Below are positions 26,981 to 34,747 of a stretch of 64,000 nt of DNA, one piece after another. A program made the translations under genes and the position numbers. Position 1 is the stretch's first letter. Every line of letters starts with the position of its first letter. Below the pieces are notes generated by a model. The model worked only from the letters and a program-made list of their open reading frames with translations, was not told where the DNA came from and ran no database searches. Source of the stretch: Streptomyces bungoensis (GTDB lineage: Bacteria > Actinomycetota > Actinomycetes > Streptomycetales > Streptomycetaceae); contig NZ_KQ948865.1 of assembly GCF_001514215.1 (NCBI RefSeq), forward strand, positions 124,001 to 188,000. The letters are read 5' to 3'.

Positions 26981-27411
26981 GGCCTCATCGCCGTGGGTTC
27001 GACGGCGTGCCGGCGGGGCGCGGTCACGAGGTAGGGGCGGACGCTCTTGACCAGCATCGCCATCTCGTAGCCGAGCACGGCGGCGTCGGCCTCCCGGCCG
27101 GCGAGCACGGCGAGGCAGGTGCCGGAGCCGGCGGTGGTGACGAACAGCAGCGTCGAGTCGAGCTCGACGACGACCTGGCGGACCTCGCCGCCGTCGCCGA
27201 ACCGGACGCCCGCGCTGCGGCCGAGGGAGTACAGGCCGGAGGCCAGGGCCGCCATGTGGTCGGCGCTGTCGGCGTCGAGGCCGTGCAGGGACTTCACCAG
27301 TCCGTCGCAGGACAGCAGTACCGCGCTGGAGGTGTGCGGTACCCGCTGTACGAGGCCGCTCAGCAGCCAGTCGAGGTCGGAGGCGTGGGCGGTCGGCGCA
27401 TCGCTCGCCAT
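26977..27411 (-). CDS. cvnB: Conservon roadblock/LC7 protein CvnB
   Basis: A 144-residue roadblock/LC7 protein, likely the GTPase-activating or scaffold partner of CvnD. LDWLLSGLVQRVPHTSSAVL, LSCDGLVKSLHGLD and VELDSTLLFVTTAGSGTCLA follow the family. The ATG at 27411 is chosen because AAGGAG stands 10 bases ahead of it. An ATG at 27507 overlaps the cvnA stop (ATGA) and stays open, but would add 32 proline-rich residues not seen in relatives. Confidence 0.93.
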   Translation of the reverse strand: MASDAPTAHASDLDWLLSGLVQRVPHTSSAVLLSCDGLVKSLHGLDADSADHMAALASGLYSLGRSAGVRFGDGGEVRQVVVELDSTLLFVTTAGSGTCLAVLAGREADAAVLGYEMAMLVKSVRPYLVTAPRRHAVEPTAMRP

Positions 27412-27503
27412 GGTGGATCGACTCCTTGGGGTACGAAGGTCTGGAGGAGCGCTGGGGGTGCGGTCGGGGGTGGGGGTCGGGTGGGGTGCGTGGCTGAGGA
27501 CGG

Positions 27504-29714
27504 TCATCCGGCCGGTGCGCTCCCGTCGGACCGGCCGGTGCCCTCGGACGCGGGCACGTGGACGTGCTGGTGGGGCGGGGGCGCCGGGAGCAGGGGGCGC
27601 GGGGTCCCGAGGTCCGGGGACGCGGGCTGCGAGGCCGTGAGGTCCGGGGGTGCGGGGTCCGGGGCGGCCGGCTCCAGGTTCTGCTGGGCCTCGGCGAGTC
27701 CGATGCCGCGCTGGAAGGCGGCCATCAGGCCGGGGTCGTGGCCGGCGACGCCGTCACCGCCCTGGCGGGGGGCGGGGCCGCCGCGGAGCTGGGGCACGAT
27801 GTGCTCCTGGGCGCGGCGGCGGGGCAGTTGGGGCTTGCCCATCGTGCCGCGGACGGCCGCGGCGGCGCGCGGTACGGGCGCGTTGCCCGCGTGGGCCTCG
27901 ACGACGGGCCGGTGTTCGGAGCCGATGCCGGGTACGGCGTCGGCGGGGTTGGGCCGCTCCGCCCGGGTCCCGCGCACGGGGAGCGGGTGCGGGGCGCCCT
28001 CACTCGCCGCGACCGGGCCCGGCGCGCCGCGGGCGCGCCGCCGCCGGCCGGTGGCGGGACCGCCGGACGCGGGGCCGGGGGCGTGTTCTGGTGCCGGGCC
28101 GGGCGCGGGTTCTCGACCCGGGCCGGGCGCGGCAGCGGCCCGTGCGTGTTCCGTTCCGGCCGACGCCGCGTCCGCCCCGGCCCGCGCGGAGTTCCCGCTG
28201 TCGTGCCCGGCCCCGCCGGACCGGGTGACCCGACCGGACTGCGCGACCCGACCGGACTGCGCGAGCCCGCCGGACGGTGCGAGCCCACCGGACGGTGCGC
28301 CCCCACCGGACGGTGCGCCCCCACCGGATGCTGCAACCCCGCCGGACTGGGTCACCCCGCCGGACGGTGCGAGCCCTCCAGACGCTGGACCCCCACCGGA
28401 CCGCCCGCCCGGACCCACGGCGAGCGGCGCCGGTGCGGTCGGCTCCGGCACCTGGCCGCCCTGCGCCGCGTCCCGCGGTTGCGGTACGGCGGCCCCGGCA
28501 GGGGCCGGCGCGGACCCCAGCAGGGCCTGCGGCACCACGAGCACGGCCTGTACGCCGCCGTAGATGTTGCTCTGCAGGCGCACGGTGATGCCGTGCCGGC
28601 GGGCGAGCTGGGAGACGACGTAGAGGCCGATGCGGCCGTCGGCCAGCAGGCTGGCGACGTTGACCTGGTCGGGGTCGGTGAGCAGCGCGTTCATCCTGCT
28701 CTGCTCACCGACCGGCATGCCGAGTCCGCGGTCCTCCACCTCCACGGCGAGCCCGGAGGTGACGAGGTTGGCGCGCAGCAGCACCTGGGTGTGCGGGGCG
28801 GAGAACACGGTGGCGTTCTCGACGAGTTCGGCGAGCAGGTGGATGACGTCGGCGACGGCGTGCCCGCGCAGTTCGCCGTCGATCGGCGGCACGAGCTTGA
28901 CCCGGGAGTACTGCTCGACCTCGGCGATCGCCGAGCGCAGCACCTCGGTCATGGACACCGGGTTGCTCCACTGCCGGCGGGAGACGGCGCCGCCGAGGAC
29001 GGCGAGGTTCTCGGCGTGGCGCCGGATGCGGGTGGCCAGGTGGTCGACGTGGAACAGGCCCTTAAGCAGGTCCGGGTCCTCGATCTCGTTCTCCAGGTCG
29101 TCGAGGATCGAGATCTCGCGGTGCACCAGGGACTGCAGCCGCCGCGCGAGGTTGACGAAGACCTCGAGTTTCTGTTCGCTGCCCGCCTGGCTGGAGAGCT
29201 GGGCGGCCTGGACGACGGCCGTGACGGCGCCGTCGTGCGCGCGGGCCAGGTCGGCGGCGAGCAGGTCGAAGTCGTCGGCGTCCGCGGCCGGCCGGCGGCG
29301 CTGCCCCCGCTGCGGCGGGGTCTCGCCCTGGCGCAGCGCCTCGACGAGGGCGCGCAGGTCGGCCTCGCCCCGGGCGGCGCTGCGGCGCAGGGCGTCGACG
29401 CGGTCGGTGACCGAGCGGGCGGCGCGGTCCGCGGCGACGGCGGCGATCAGGATGCCCGCGGTGGCCACCGCGACCGCTCCGGCGAGCACGGCCCACAGGG
29501 TGGGGCCGGTGCGGGCGCCGGCGGTGCGGATGCTGAACAGCACGGCCGCGCTCGCGCTGAGCGCGACGGCGACGGGCGGGAGCACGGCGAGCCGCATGAG
29601 CTGGGGCCGTATGTGCGTCTCGGGCAGTGCGGGAGCGGGTCGGGCCACCGGTCGCCCGTGCCGGCCGCCCTCCCGGCGGTCGGCACGGGCGGCCGGTGCA
29701 CGGAGGTGAGACAT
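27504..29714 (-). CDS. cvnA: Conservon sensor-kinase-like protein CvnA
   Basis: A 736-residue membrane histidine-kinase-like protein. Two membrane helices lie at about 40-63 and 74-95 with a short loop between. A coiled dimerisation region follows to about 240, then a GHKL ATPase (about 285-395) with N box LAELVENATVFSAP, G1 EDRGLGMP and G2 ADGRIGLYVVSQLARRHG. No phospho-accepting histidine box is obvious, as usual for CvnA. The C-terminal 340 residues are disordered and rich in P/A/G, with a hexapeptide repeat near 445-502. The ATG at 29714 follows GAGGA; an ATG 43 codons upstream adds an Arg/Ala-rich stretch. Confidence 0.92.
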   Translation of the reverse strand: MSHLRAPAARADRREGGRHGRPVARPAPALPETHIRPQLMRLAVLPPVAVALSASAAVLFSIRTAGARTGPTLWAVLAGAVAVATAGILIAAVAADRAARSVTDRVDALRRSAARGEADLRALVEALRQGETPPQRGQRRRPAADADDFDLLAADLARAHDGAVTAVVQAAQLSSQAGSEQKLEVFVNLARRLQSLVHREISILDDLENEIEDPDLLKGLFHVDHLATRIRRHAENLAVLGGAVSRRQWSNPVSMTEVLRSAIAEVEQYSRVKLVPPIDGELRGHAVADVIHLLAELVENATVFSAPHTQVLLRANLVTSGLAVEVEDRGLGMPVGEQSRMNALLTDPDQVNVASLLADGRIGLYVVSQLARRHGITVRLQSNIYGGVQAVLVVPQALLGSAPAPAGAAVPQPRDAAQGGQVPEPTAPAPLAVGPGGRSGGGPASGGLAPSGGVTQSGGVAASGGGAPSGGGAPSGGLAPSGGLAQSGRVAQSGRVTRSGGAGHDSGNSARAGADAASAGTEHARAAAAPGPGREPAPGPAPEHAPGPASGGPATGRRRRARGAPGPVAASEGAPHPLPVRGTRAERPNPADAVPGIGSEHRPVVEAHAGNAPVPRAAAAVRGTMGKPQLPRRRAQEHIVPQLRGGPAPRQGGDGVAGHDPGLMAAFQRGIGLAEAQQNLEPAAPDPAPPDLTASQPASPDLGTPRPLLPAPPPHQHVHVPASEGTGRSDGSAPAG
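28209..28382 (-). repeat. 18-bp tandem repeat encoding an SGG-x-x-x hexapeptide
   Basis: Within cvnA, about nine to ten copies of an 18-bp unit encode SGGVTQ, SGGVAA, SGGGAP, SGGLAP, SGRVAQ and similar. Units are imperfect; two neighbouring copies are almost identical. This is a likely site of slippage-driven length change in a disordered tail. Confidence 0.8.
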
Positions 29715-29973
29715 ACGCGTCCTCGTACTGGTCCTCGGGCCTGTTCGCGCCCGCGCGGTACGGGCGTGCGCGATGCGGGCGTGCGCCCTCGCTGCGCCGG
29801 ACGGGAAAGCCCGTTCCCAGGCCCTGCGTCGCCCGACGGACACTCACAGTAGTCGCCTGCGCATCATGTGCGGTGGGCAGTTGACAAAGTCCCCCGGACA
29901 GCGTCCCGCTCTGGTATGAAGCGTCGTACGGCAGACCGATAACCCGTGGATCACCCGTCGTACGGGGCGGCCG

Positions 29974-30936
29974 TCAGCCCCTGTGCCGGCGGTGCCCGTC
30001 CGTTCCCGTCAGGCTCGGGGGTGTCCCGTCCCCGTCCCGGCGGTGGTGCGCCCGGCGCAGGCGGACCTCCACGTGGCCGTCGACGATCCGGGTGTCGAAG
30101 GCCGGCTGCGGTGCGGTGGCGGGGCCGCGCACGTTCCAGCCGTCGCTGAGCCGGAAGACGCTGCCGTGCCAGGGGCACTGGACGCATCCGTCGGCGACCG
30201 TGCCCTCGGACAGCGGGCCCGCGAGGTGGCTGCAGCGGTCCGCCAGCGCGTGAATCATGCCGCCGGACTCGCGCAGGACGAGGACCGGTACGTCGTCCAC
30301 GACGCGGCGCACGGGTTCTCCGGCGGGGAACTCCGCCACCGCTCCGACCCGGTGCCAGGTGTCGCGCACGACGTGCGCCACCTCTTCCGCGTGGTTGGCG
30401 CCGGATGCCTGGCGGTAGGCCAGGTGGCCGCCCAGCATGCCGCCGATCCCGACCGCGGTCAGCCCCAGGAAGCCGTAGAGGCGGCCCGCTGTGGTGCGTC
30501 CCCTGACACGGCAGGCCAGCGACGTCGCGTACATCCCGACCGCCGCCGCGTTGGCCAGCGCGTGGACGAGCCCGACCCGCATCTGCTGCCGGTGCAGTTC
30601 CGCCCAGTCGACGGCACCCGTCAGCACGGCGGGTGCGGCCGCCGCGAGCCCCACGCCCACCAGCAGGCCGGCCTCACGGGAGCGGCCGGGCCGCAGGTCC
30701 AGTACCGCGGCGGACAGCCAGGTGCCGATCGGCACCTGCACCATCACCGGGTGCACCGGGTGGCCCAGCCACCTGCCGTGCAGCCCGTCCCGGCCGCGCC
30801 CCAGCGGCAGGGCGCGCACCGCCCGGCCCGCGACGTCGATCAGCGGGTCCGCCCGGGTCTGCCGCTCCAGGGCGTCCAGCAGGGTCAGCATGCGGTTGCG
30901 CCGCGACGGGCGGCGGCGATGGAACGTTGCGCTCAT
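29974..30936 (-). CDS. DUF2231-Rieske [2Fe-2S] membrane protein
   Basis: 320 residues. A DUF2231 membrane domain (about 55-175, four helices, beginning LGHPVHPVMVQVPIGTW) is fused to a Rieske domain (about 195-300). Cluster ligands are all present: C235-x-H237 in RCSHLAG and C254-x-x-H257 in QCPWHGSVF. This fusion is widespread in actinobacteria and is thought to pass electrons at the membrane; its partner is unknown. It lies 74 bp downstream of LanB1 on the same strand and could be read from that operon, but it is more likely the edge of ordinary chromosome. Confidence 0.88.
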   Translation of the reverse strand: MSATFHRRRPSRRNRMLTLLDALERQTRADPLIDVAGRAVRALPLGRGRDGLHGRWLGHPVHPVMVQVPIGTWLSAAVLDLRPGRSREAGLLVGVGLAAAAPAVLTGAVDWAELHRQQMRVGLVHALANAAAVGMYATSLACRVRGRTTAGRLYGFLGLTAVGIGGMLGGHLAYRQASGANHAEEVAHVVRDTWHRVGAVAEFPAGEPVRRVVDDVPVLVLRESGGMIHALADRCSHLAGPLSEGTVADGCVQCPWHGSVFRLSDGWNVRGPATAPQPAFDTRIVDGHVEVRLRRAHHRRDGDGTPPSLTGTDGHRRHRG

Positions 30937-31010
30937 GCGCGCCGAGTCCCCGCCGCCCGCCAGGGCAAACGGTACGGAGGGGGCCCGCCCGGGCGGCCCG
31001 GCGGACCGTC

Positions 31011-33299
31011 TCAGGAGTCCGGCGCGGTGTCGTGCGCCACGAACCTGAGCTCCGAGGTGTACCGGCGGCCCTGGTCGTCGGTGAGCCAGGTCTGTTCCGG
31101 CGTCGGCAGCATCTCGGTGATCGTGACGGCGGCCTCCGGGTCCGTCCGGGCCAGGCGGCGCAGGGCCTTGGCGAGGATGGTGACGTAGACGGGGCTGTCG
31201 AAGTCGACGTAGAAGGGCCGCGACTCGGTCGGGGAGACGACGAACACGTAGCGGGGCAGGCCCAGCGCGGTGCGCCAGCGGCGGGCCCGGACGAAGCGCC
31301 GGGCCTCGTCCTTCTCGTCGGCGAACCGCGCGCCCGCCGCGGACGGCCGCCAGGTCTCCCGGGCGATCACCAGCCGGTCGACGGTCACGCGCGGGGTGTG
31401 GTCCGCCTCCGGCAGGACGCGGACGAGGTCCATCGCCAGGGTGGTCAGGACGTGTGAGAACACGTCGACCGCCGGGAACCGCGAGCCGTCCGGGAGCCGT
31501 ACGACGAGCTCGCCGCCGTGTTCCTCGACCGTCGCGTCGGCGGAGCGCACGACCCGGGTGCGGGCCGGGTCGGCGGTGAGGTCGGTCAGGGCGACCTGGG
31601 TGTCCTCGGGGCGTACCAGCGTGTGGCGGACGCGCGTCGACAGGCGGGCCCGGTGCTCCTTGGGGATCAGCGGCATCAGGCGGGGGCCCGGGTGGTCGCG
31701 GTCGGTCAGCCGGAGCAGCTCGGACACGTCGGGGTGCTGGTGGGTGAACAGGGACGCGCCCAGGGTGTTGGAGGCGACGTGGAGTTCGCCGAGCACGGCG
31801 GTGAGGTCGCCGCGTGCCACCGCCTCCGCCCCGTCGGCGGCGATCATCAGGTCGGGGCTCAGGTACCGGGCCGCGGTCCAGCCGCCTGCCGTGTCGCCGA
31901 ACTCCGCGCGCACGGCCGCCTCGACGTCCGCCGACCGCACGGTCACCCGGCGGGCGTCCGCGGGCGGCGCCAGGACGCGCTGCCAGCGCGTGGCGAACTC
32001 CCGCTGGAGCCCGGCGGCGGTGGCGCGCGCGGGGCCGTGCAGCACCGGCAGGCACCCGAACCAGAACGACGCCAGGTCGACCGGGCCCTCGGCGGCGAGC
32101 CGGTCGTACACGCGGCGGGTCTCGGCCGTGACCGCCGCGGCGAGCCGGGAGGTCAGCCATCCTGCGCTGTCCATCAGCAGCCGCAGCGGTCGCAGCGCGT
32201 CGAGGACGGCCGGGCCGAGCCGGACGGTGGCGGACCGGCGGGTGTCGGAGTAGACCAGCGCCCGGCAGGGCGCCGTCGACGAGGACTTCTCGCGCACGGC
32301 GGCCGTGGCCGTGAGAGCGGTGAACTCCTGTTCGAGCGCCGCCATCGCCTCGACGAGCGCGTCGGCGTCGCGGGCCGCCGCGACCCGGGCACGGCCCCGT
32401 TCCAGCCGGTCCAGTGCGGCCAGGCCCCGCTCGCGCGGCCCGGCCGCTCCGACGGAGTCCAGCCAGGCCCGCAGGGCCCGGTCCGGGTGGGTGCCGGCGG
32501 GGACCTCCAGACGCCACACCACCCAGCGGCGGGCCACCAGGTCGGCCAGCACGGCGGGCACGTCGGTGCCGGGCAGTTCGCCGGCGATGCTCCGGGCGGG
32601 CCGGACGCCGTCGCAGCGGGCGAGGACGGCCGCCGCCTCGGCGGAGACGGCGACCGGGCGCCGGCCCGGCATCCGGACCAGGTCCCCGTCGAGGGCGACG
32701 AAGGGGACGCGGCGCGGGGCGATCCACTCCCGCAGGCCGGGGTCGGCGTCGAGGGTCCGCGCCAGCGCGTCGATGCCCCAGCTCGCCCAGTACACCGTCG
32801 ACGTCTCGGTGAGCCCCCGGCCGGTGTCGACGGCGAGACCGCGCACGGCCGGGTCCCAGCGGCCCCAGCCGACCGGGCCGAAGAAGCCGATGGTGTCGTT
32901 CTTCACGCAGAACCGCTGCCAGTAGTGCGCGACCAGTTCCTCACGCTGGCGGGGCATGCTGCTGCGCTTGTCCCTGCCCGGGGTCCAGCGCAGGAACGGC
33001 GCGATGCCGGAGGCGAGCACCGGCCGGTTCTGCCAGGCCACCGCCTCGCGGAAGGCCGGCGTGCGGGCGATGTCCTGGAGGGTGTGCGCGGTCTCGACGG
33101 CCGCGCCCGCGAAGAGCCGGGAGAAGTCCTCCCAGCGGTCGCCGTCGAGGGCGTCGTCGGCGGCGAACTTGTCGGCGGCCTGCGCCAGTCCGGCGGGGGC
33201 CAGGCGCAGCACGCCGTCGGCGGGGAAGCCGGGCCCGCGCAGGGCGAACTGCTCCCACAGCCGCCAGCGGCCGAGGGACGGCACGAGGTCTTCGGTCAT
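31011..33299 (-). CDS. LanB-like dehydratase, glutamylation domain only (LanB1; small LanB/PEARL-like)
   Basis: A 762-residue lantibiotic-dehydratase family protein made only of the N-terminal (Lant_dehydr_N) domain. It opens with WRLWEQFALRGPGFPADG. SSMPRQREELVAHYWQRF and CVKNDTIGFFGPVGWG (about 113-146) are the conserved core. RPFYVDFDSPVYVTILAKAL and MLPTPEQTWLTDDQGRRYTS close it. Full LanBs add a SpaB_C elimination domain of about 300 residues; it is absent here and not encoded nearby. The N domain uses aminoacyl-tRNA (Glu-tRNA in LanB, others in PEARLs). It is last in a five-gene operon with a second LanB, an adenylation domain, a PLP enzyme and a carrier protein, suggesting a tRNA-dependent step on a carrier- or peptide-bound amino acid (inferred). 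Confidence 0.85.
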   Translation of the reverse strand: MTEDLVPSLGRWRLWEQFALRGPGFPADGVLRLAPAGLAQAADKFAADDALDGDRWEDFSRLFAGAAVETAHTLQDIARTPAFREAVAWQNRPVLASGIAPFLRWTPGRDKRSSMPRQREELVAHYWQRFCVKNDTIGFFGPVGWGRWDPAVRGLAVDTGRGLTETSTVYWASWGIDALARTLDADPGLREWIAPRRVPFVALDGDLVRMPGRRPVAVSAEAAAVLARCDGVRPARSIAGELPGTDVPAVLADLVARRWVVWRLEVPAGTHPDRALRAWLDSVGAAGPRERGLAALDRLERGRARVAAARDADALVEAMAALEQEFTALTATAAVREKSSSTAPCRALVYSDTRRSATVRLGPAVLDALRPLRLLMDSAGWLTSRLAAAVTAETRRVYDRLAAEGPVDLASFWFGCLPVLHGPARATAAGLQREFATRWQRVLAPPADARRVTVRSADVEAAVRAEFGDTAGGWTAARYLSPDLMIAADGAEAVARGDLTAVLGELHVASNTLGASLFTHQHPDVSELLRLTDRDHPGPRLMPLIPKEHRARLSTRVRHTLVRPEDTQVALTDLTADPARTRVVRSADATVEEHGGELVVRLPDGSRFPAVDVFSHVLTTLAMDLVRVLPEADHTPRVTVDRLVIARETWRPSAAGARFADEKDEARRFVRARRWRTALGLPRYVFVVSPTESRPFYVDFDSPVYVTILAKALRRLARTDPEAAVTITEMLPTPEQTWLTDDQGRRYTSELRFVAHDTAPDS

Positions 33300-33353
33300 G
33301 GCACGGCTCTCCTTGGGTGGCGCGGGTGGACGGTGCGGGCCGGCGCGGGCCGG

Positions 33354-33623
33354 TCAGGCGGTGCCGTGGTCCGCGTCGACGACCTCGGCCAGTTCCCGCG
33401 GCGTGGGGTAGGCGAAGACCAGCGAGACGGGGACGTCGGCGCCGAGGAGTTCCTGCAGGCGGCCGGTGATCTGGAAGGCGGTGAGCGAGTCGCCGCCCGC
33501 CTCGTAGAAGTCGGTCTCGGCGGTCAGCTCGGGCAGGCGCAGCACGTCCTGGAAGATGCCGACGAGCAGGTCGACCGTGGCGGTGGGGGCGATGGTCGCG
33601 GCGGTGGTGGCGTTCGGGGTCAT
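33354..33623 (-). CDS. Free-standing acyl/peptidyl carrier protein
   Basis: An 89-residue carrier protein. The 4'-phosphopantetheine serine is S46 in FYEAGGDSLTAFQIT. GIFQDVLRLPELTAETDF before it and PVSLVFAYPTPRELAEVV after it are standard helices I-III. The FYEAGGDS form is closer to NRPS-type carriers than to fatty-acid ACP. It should be charged by the adenylation protein at 34744-36231 and primed by the transferase at 39058. It lies 32 bp after the PLP enzyme and 54 bp before LanB1, whose likely partner it is. Confidence 0.9.
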   Translation of the reverse strand: MTPNATTAATIAPTATVDLLVGIFQDVLRLPELTAETDFYEAGGDSLTAFQITGRLQELLGADVPVSLVFAYPTPRELAEVVDADHGTA

Positions 33624-33655
33624 GTCCGTTGCTCCTCAGTAGATCTGACGGGTGT

Positions 33656-34747
33656 TCAGAAGGTGCCGGGGGTGAGGTCGTGGTGCAGGGCGTGCAGCCG
33701 GGCGGGGGTGTTGCCGCCCGAGACGACGGCCACGGCCCGTTCGCGGCGGCCGGCGCGCAGGGCGCCGGCCAGGGCGACCGCGCCACTGGGTTCGGCGTCG
33801 ACGCCGTGGCGGTGCAGCAGGGCCGCCGCGGCGAGGATCTCCGCGTCGCCGACGGCGATCAGCTCGTCGACGCGGTCGCGGACGATCGGATAGGGGACGG
33901 CTCCGGGGCGCTGGCCGCGCAGACCGTCGGCGACCGTGGTGCCGGGCGGCAGCTGGACGGGGCGGCCGGCGGCCAGGGAGCGGGCGTACCGGGCGGTGGT
34001 GGACGGCTCCACGCCGACCACCCGGACGGGACGGTGCAGGGCCGCGAGGCAGACGCCCGCGAGGAGTCCGCCGCCGCCCGTGGGCACGTAGACGGTCTCG
34101 GTGCCGGGAGCGTCGGCCAGCAGCTCGGTGCCGACCGTGCCCGCCCCGGCGACCACGAGCGGGTGGTCGGACGACGGGACGAGGACGGCGTCCAGCTCCG
34201 CCGCCAGCGCCCGGGCCCGCTCCTCGCGCTCGGCCACTCCCCCGCCCACCTGCTCGGTCGCGGCGCCGAGGGCGCGGATCGCGGCGGCCTTCGCCGGAGC
34301 CGCTCCCGCCGCGAGGACGACGGTGAGCCGGATGCCCAGCGAGCGCGCCAGCCGGGCCAGCGCGATGGCGTGGTTCCCGGAGGAGCCGGCGACGACCCGG
34401 TCGGCGCCCAGGGCGAGGACGGCGTTGGCGGCGCCGCGCATCTTGAACGAGCCGCCGTGCTGGAGGTGTTCGGCCTTCAGCAGCAGTCCGGGGCCCAGTG
34501 CGCTGGTCGCCGGTCCCGGCAGCAGGGGCGTGCGGACGACGTACCGGGCGATGCGGGCGGCGGCCGTGCGCACGTCGGCGATGCCGGGCGCCCGGCCGGC
34601 GGTGCCGGGCAGCGGCTCGGCACCGGTCACGGAGCCGCACGCACCGGGCTGCGGCTCGGCGCCGGTCACCCGGCCGGGGACCTCTCGGGGTCCGGCGGTG
34701 GCCGGCCGCGGGTCCGTCGCGGTGTGCCGCAGGCCGAGGGCGGTCAC
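33656..34747 (-). CDS. PLP-dependent threonine/serine dehydratase-like enzyme
   Basis: 363 residues of PLP fold-type II (IlvA/serine racemase group). The Schiff-base lysine is K102 in GGSFKMRGAANAV. The substrate loop is AGSSGNHAIALARLA and the phosphate-binding glycine loop is VPTGGGGLLAGVCLA. AGAGTVGTELL is also typical. There is no C-terminal ACT domain, so it is a catabolic or biosynthetic form. The first 55 residues are extra, with the phrase VTGAEPxPG repeated, which may mean a later true start. Its GTG overlaps the adenylation gene's stop by 4 bp. It could supply 2-oxobutyrate, a D-amino acid or a dehydro-amino acid; unresolved. Confidence 0.82.
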   Translation of the reverse strand: MTALGLRHTATDPRPATAGPREVPGRVTGAEPQPGACGSVTGAEPLPGTAGRAPGIADVRTAAARIARYVVRTPLLPGPATSALGPGLLLKAEHLQHGGSFKMRGAANAVLALGADRVVAGSSGNHAIALARLARSLGIRLTVVLAAGAAPAKAAAIRALGAATEQVGGGVAEREERARALAAELDAVLVPSSDHPLVVAGAGTVGTELLADAPGTETVYVPTGGGGLLAGVCLAALHRPVRVVGVEPSTTARYARSLAAGRPVQLPPGTTVADGLRGQRPGAVPYPIVRDRVDELIAVGDAEILAAAALLHRHGVDAEPSGAVALAGALRAGRRERAVAVVSGGNTPARLHALHHDLTPGTF

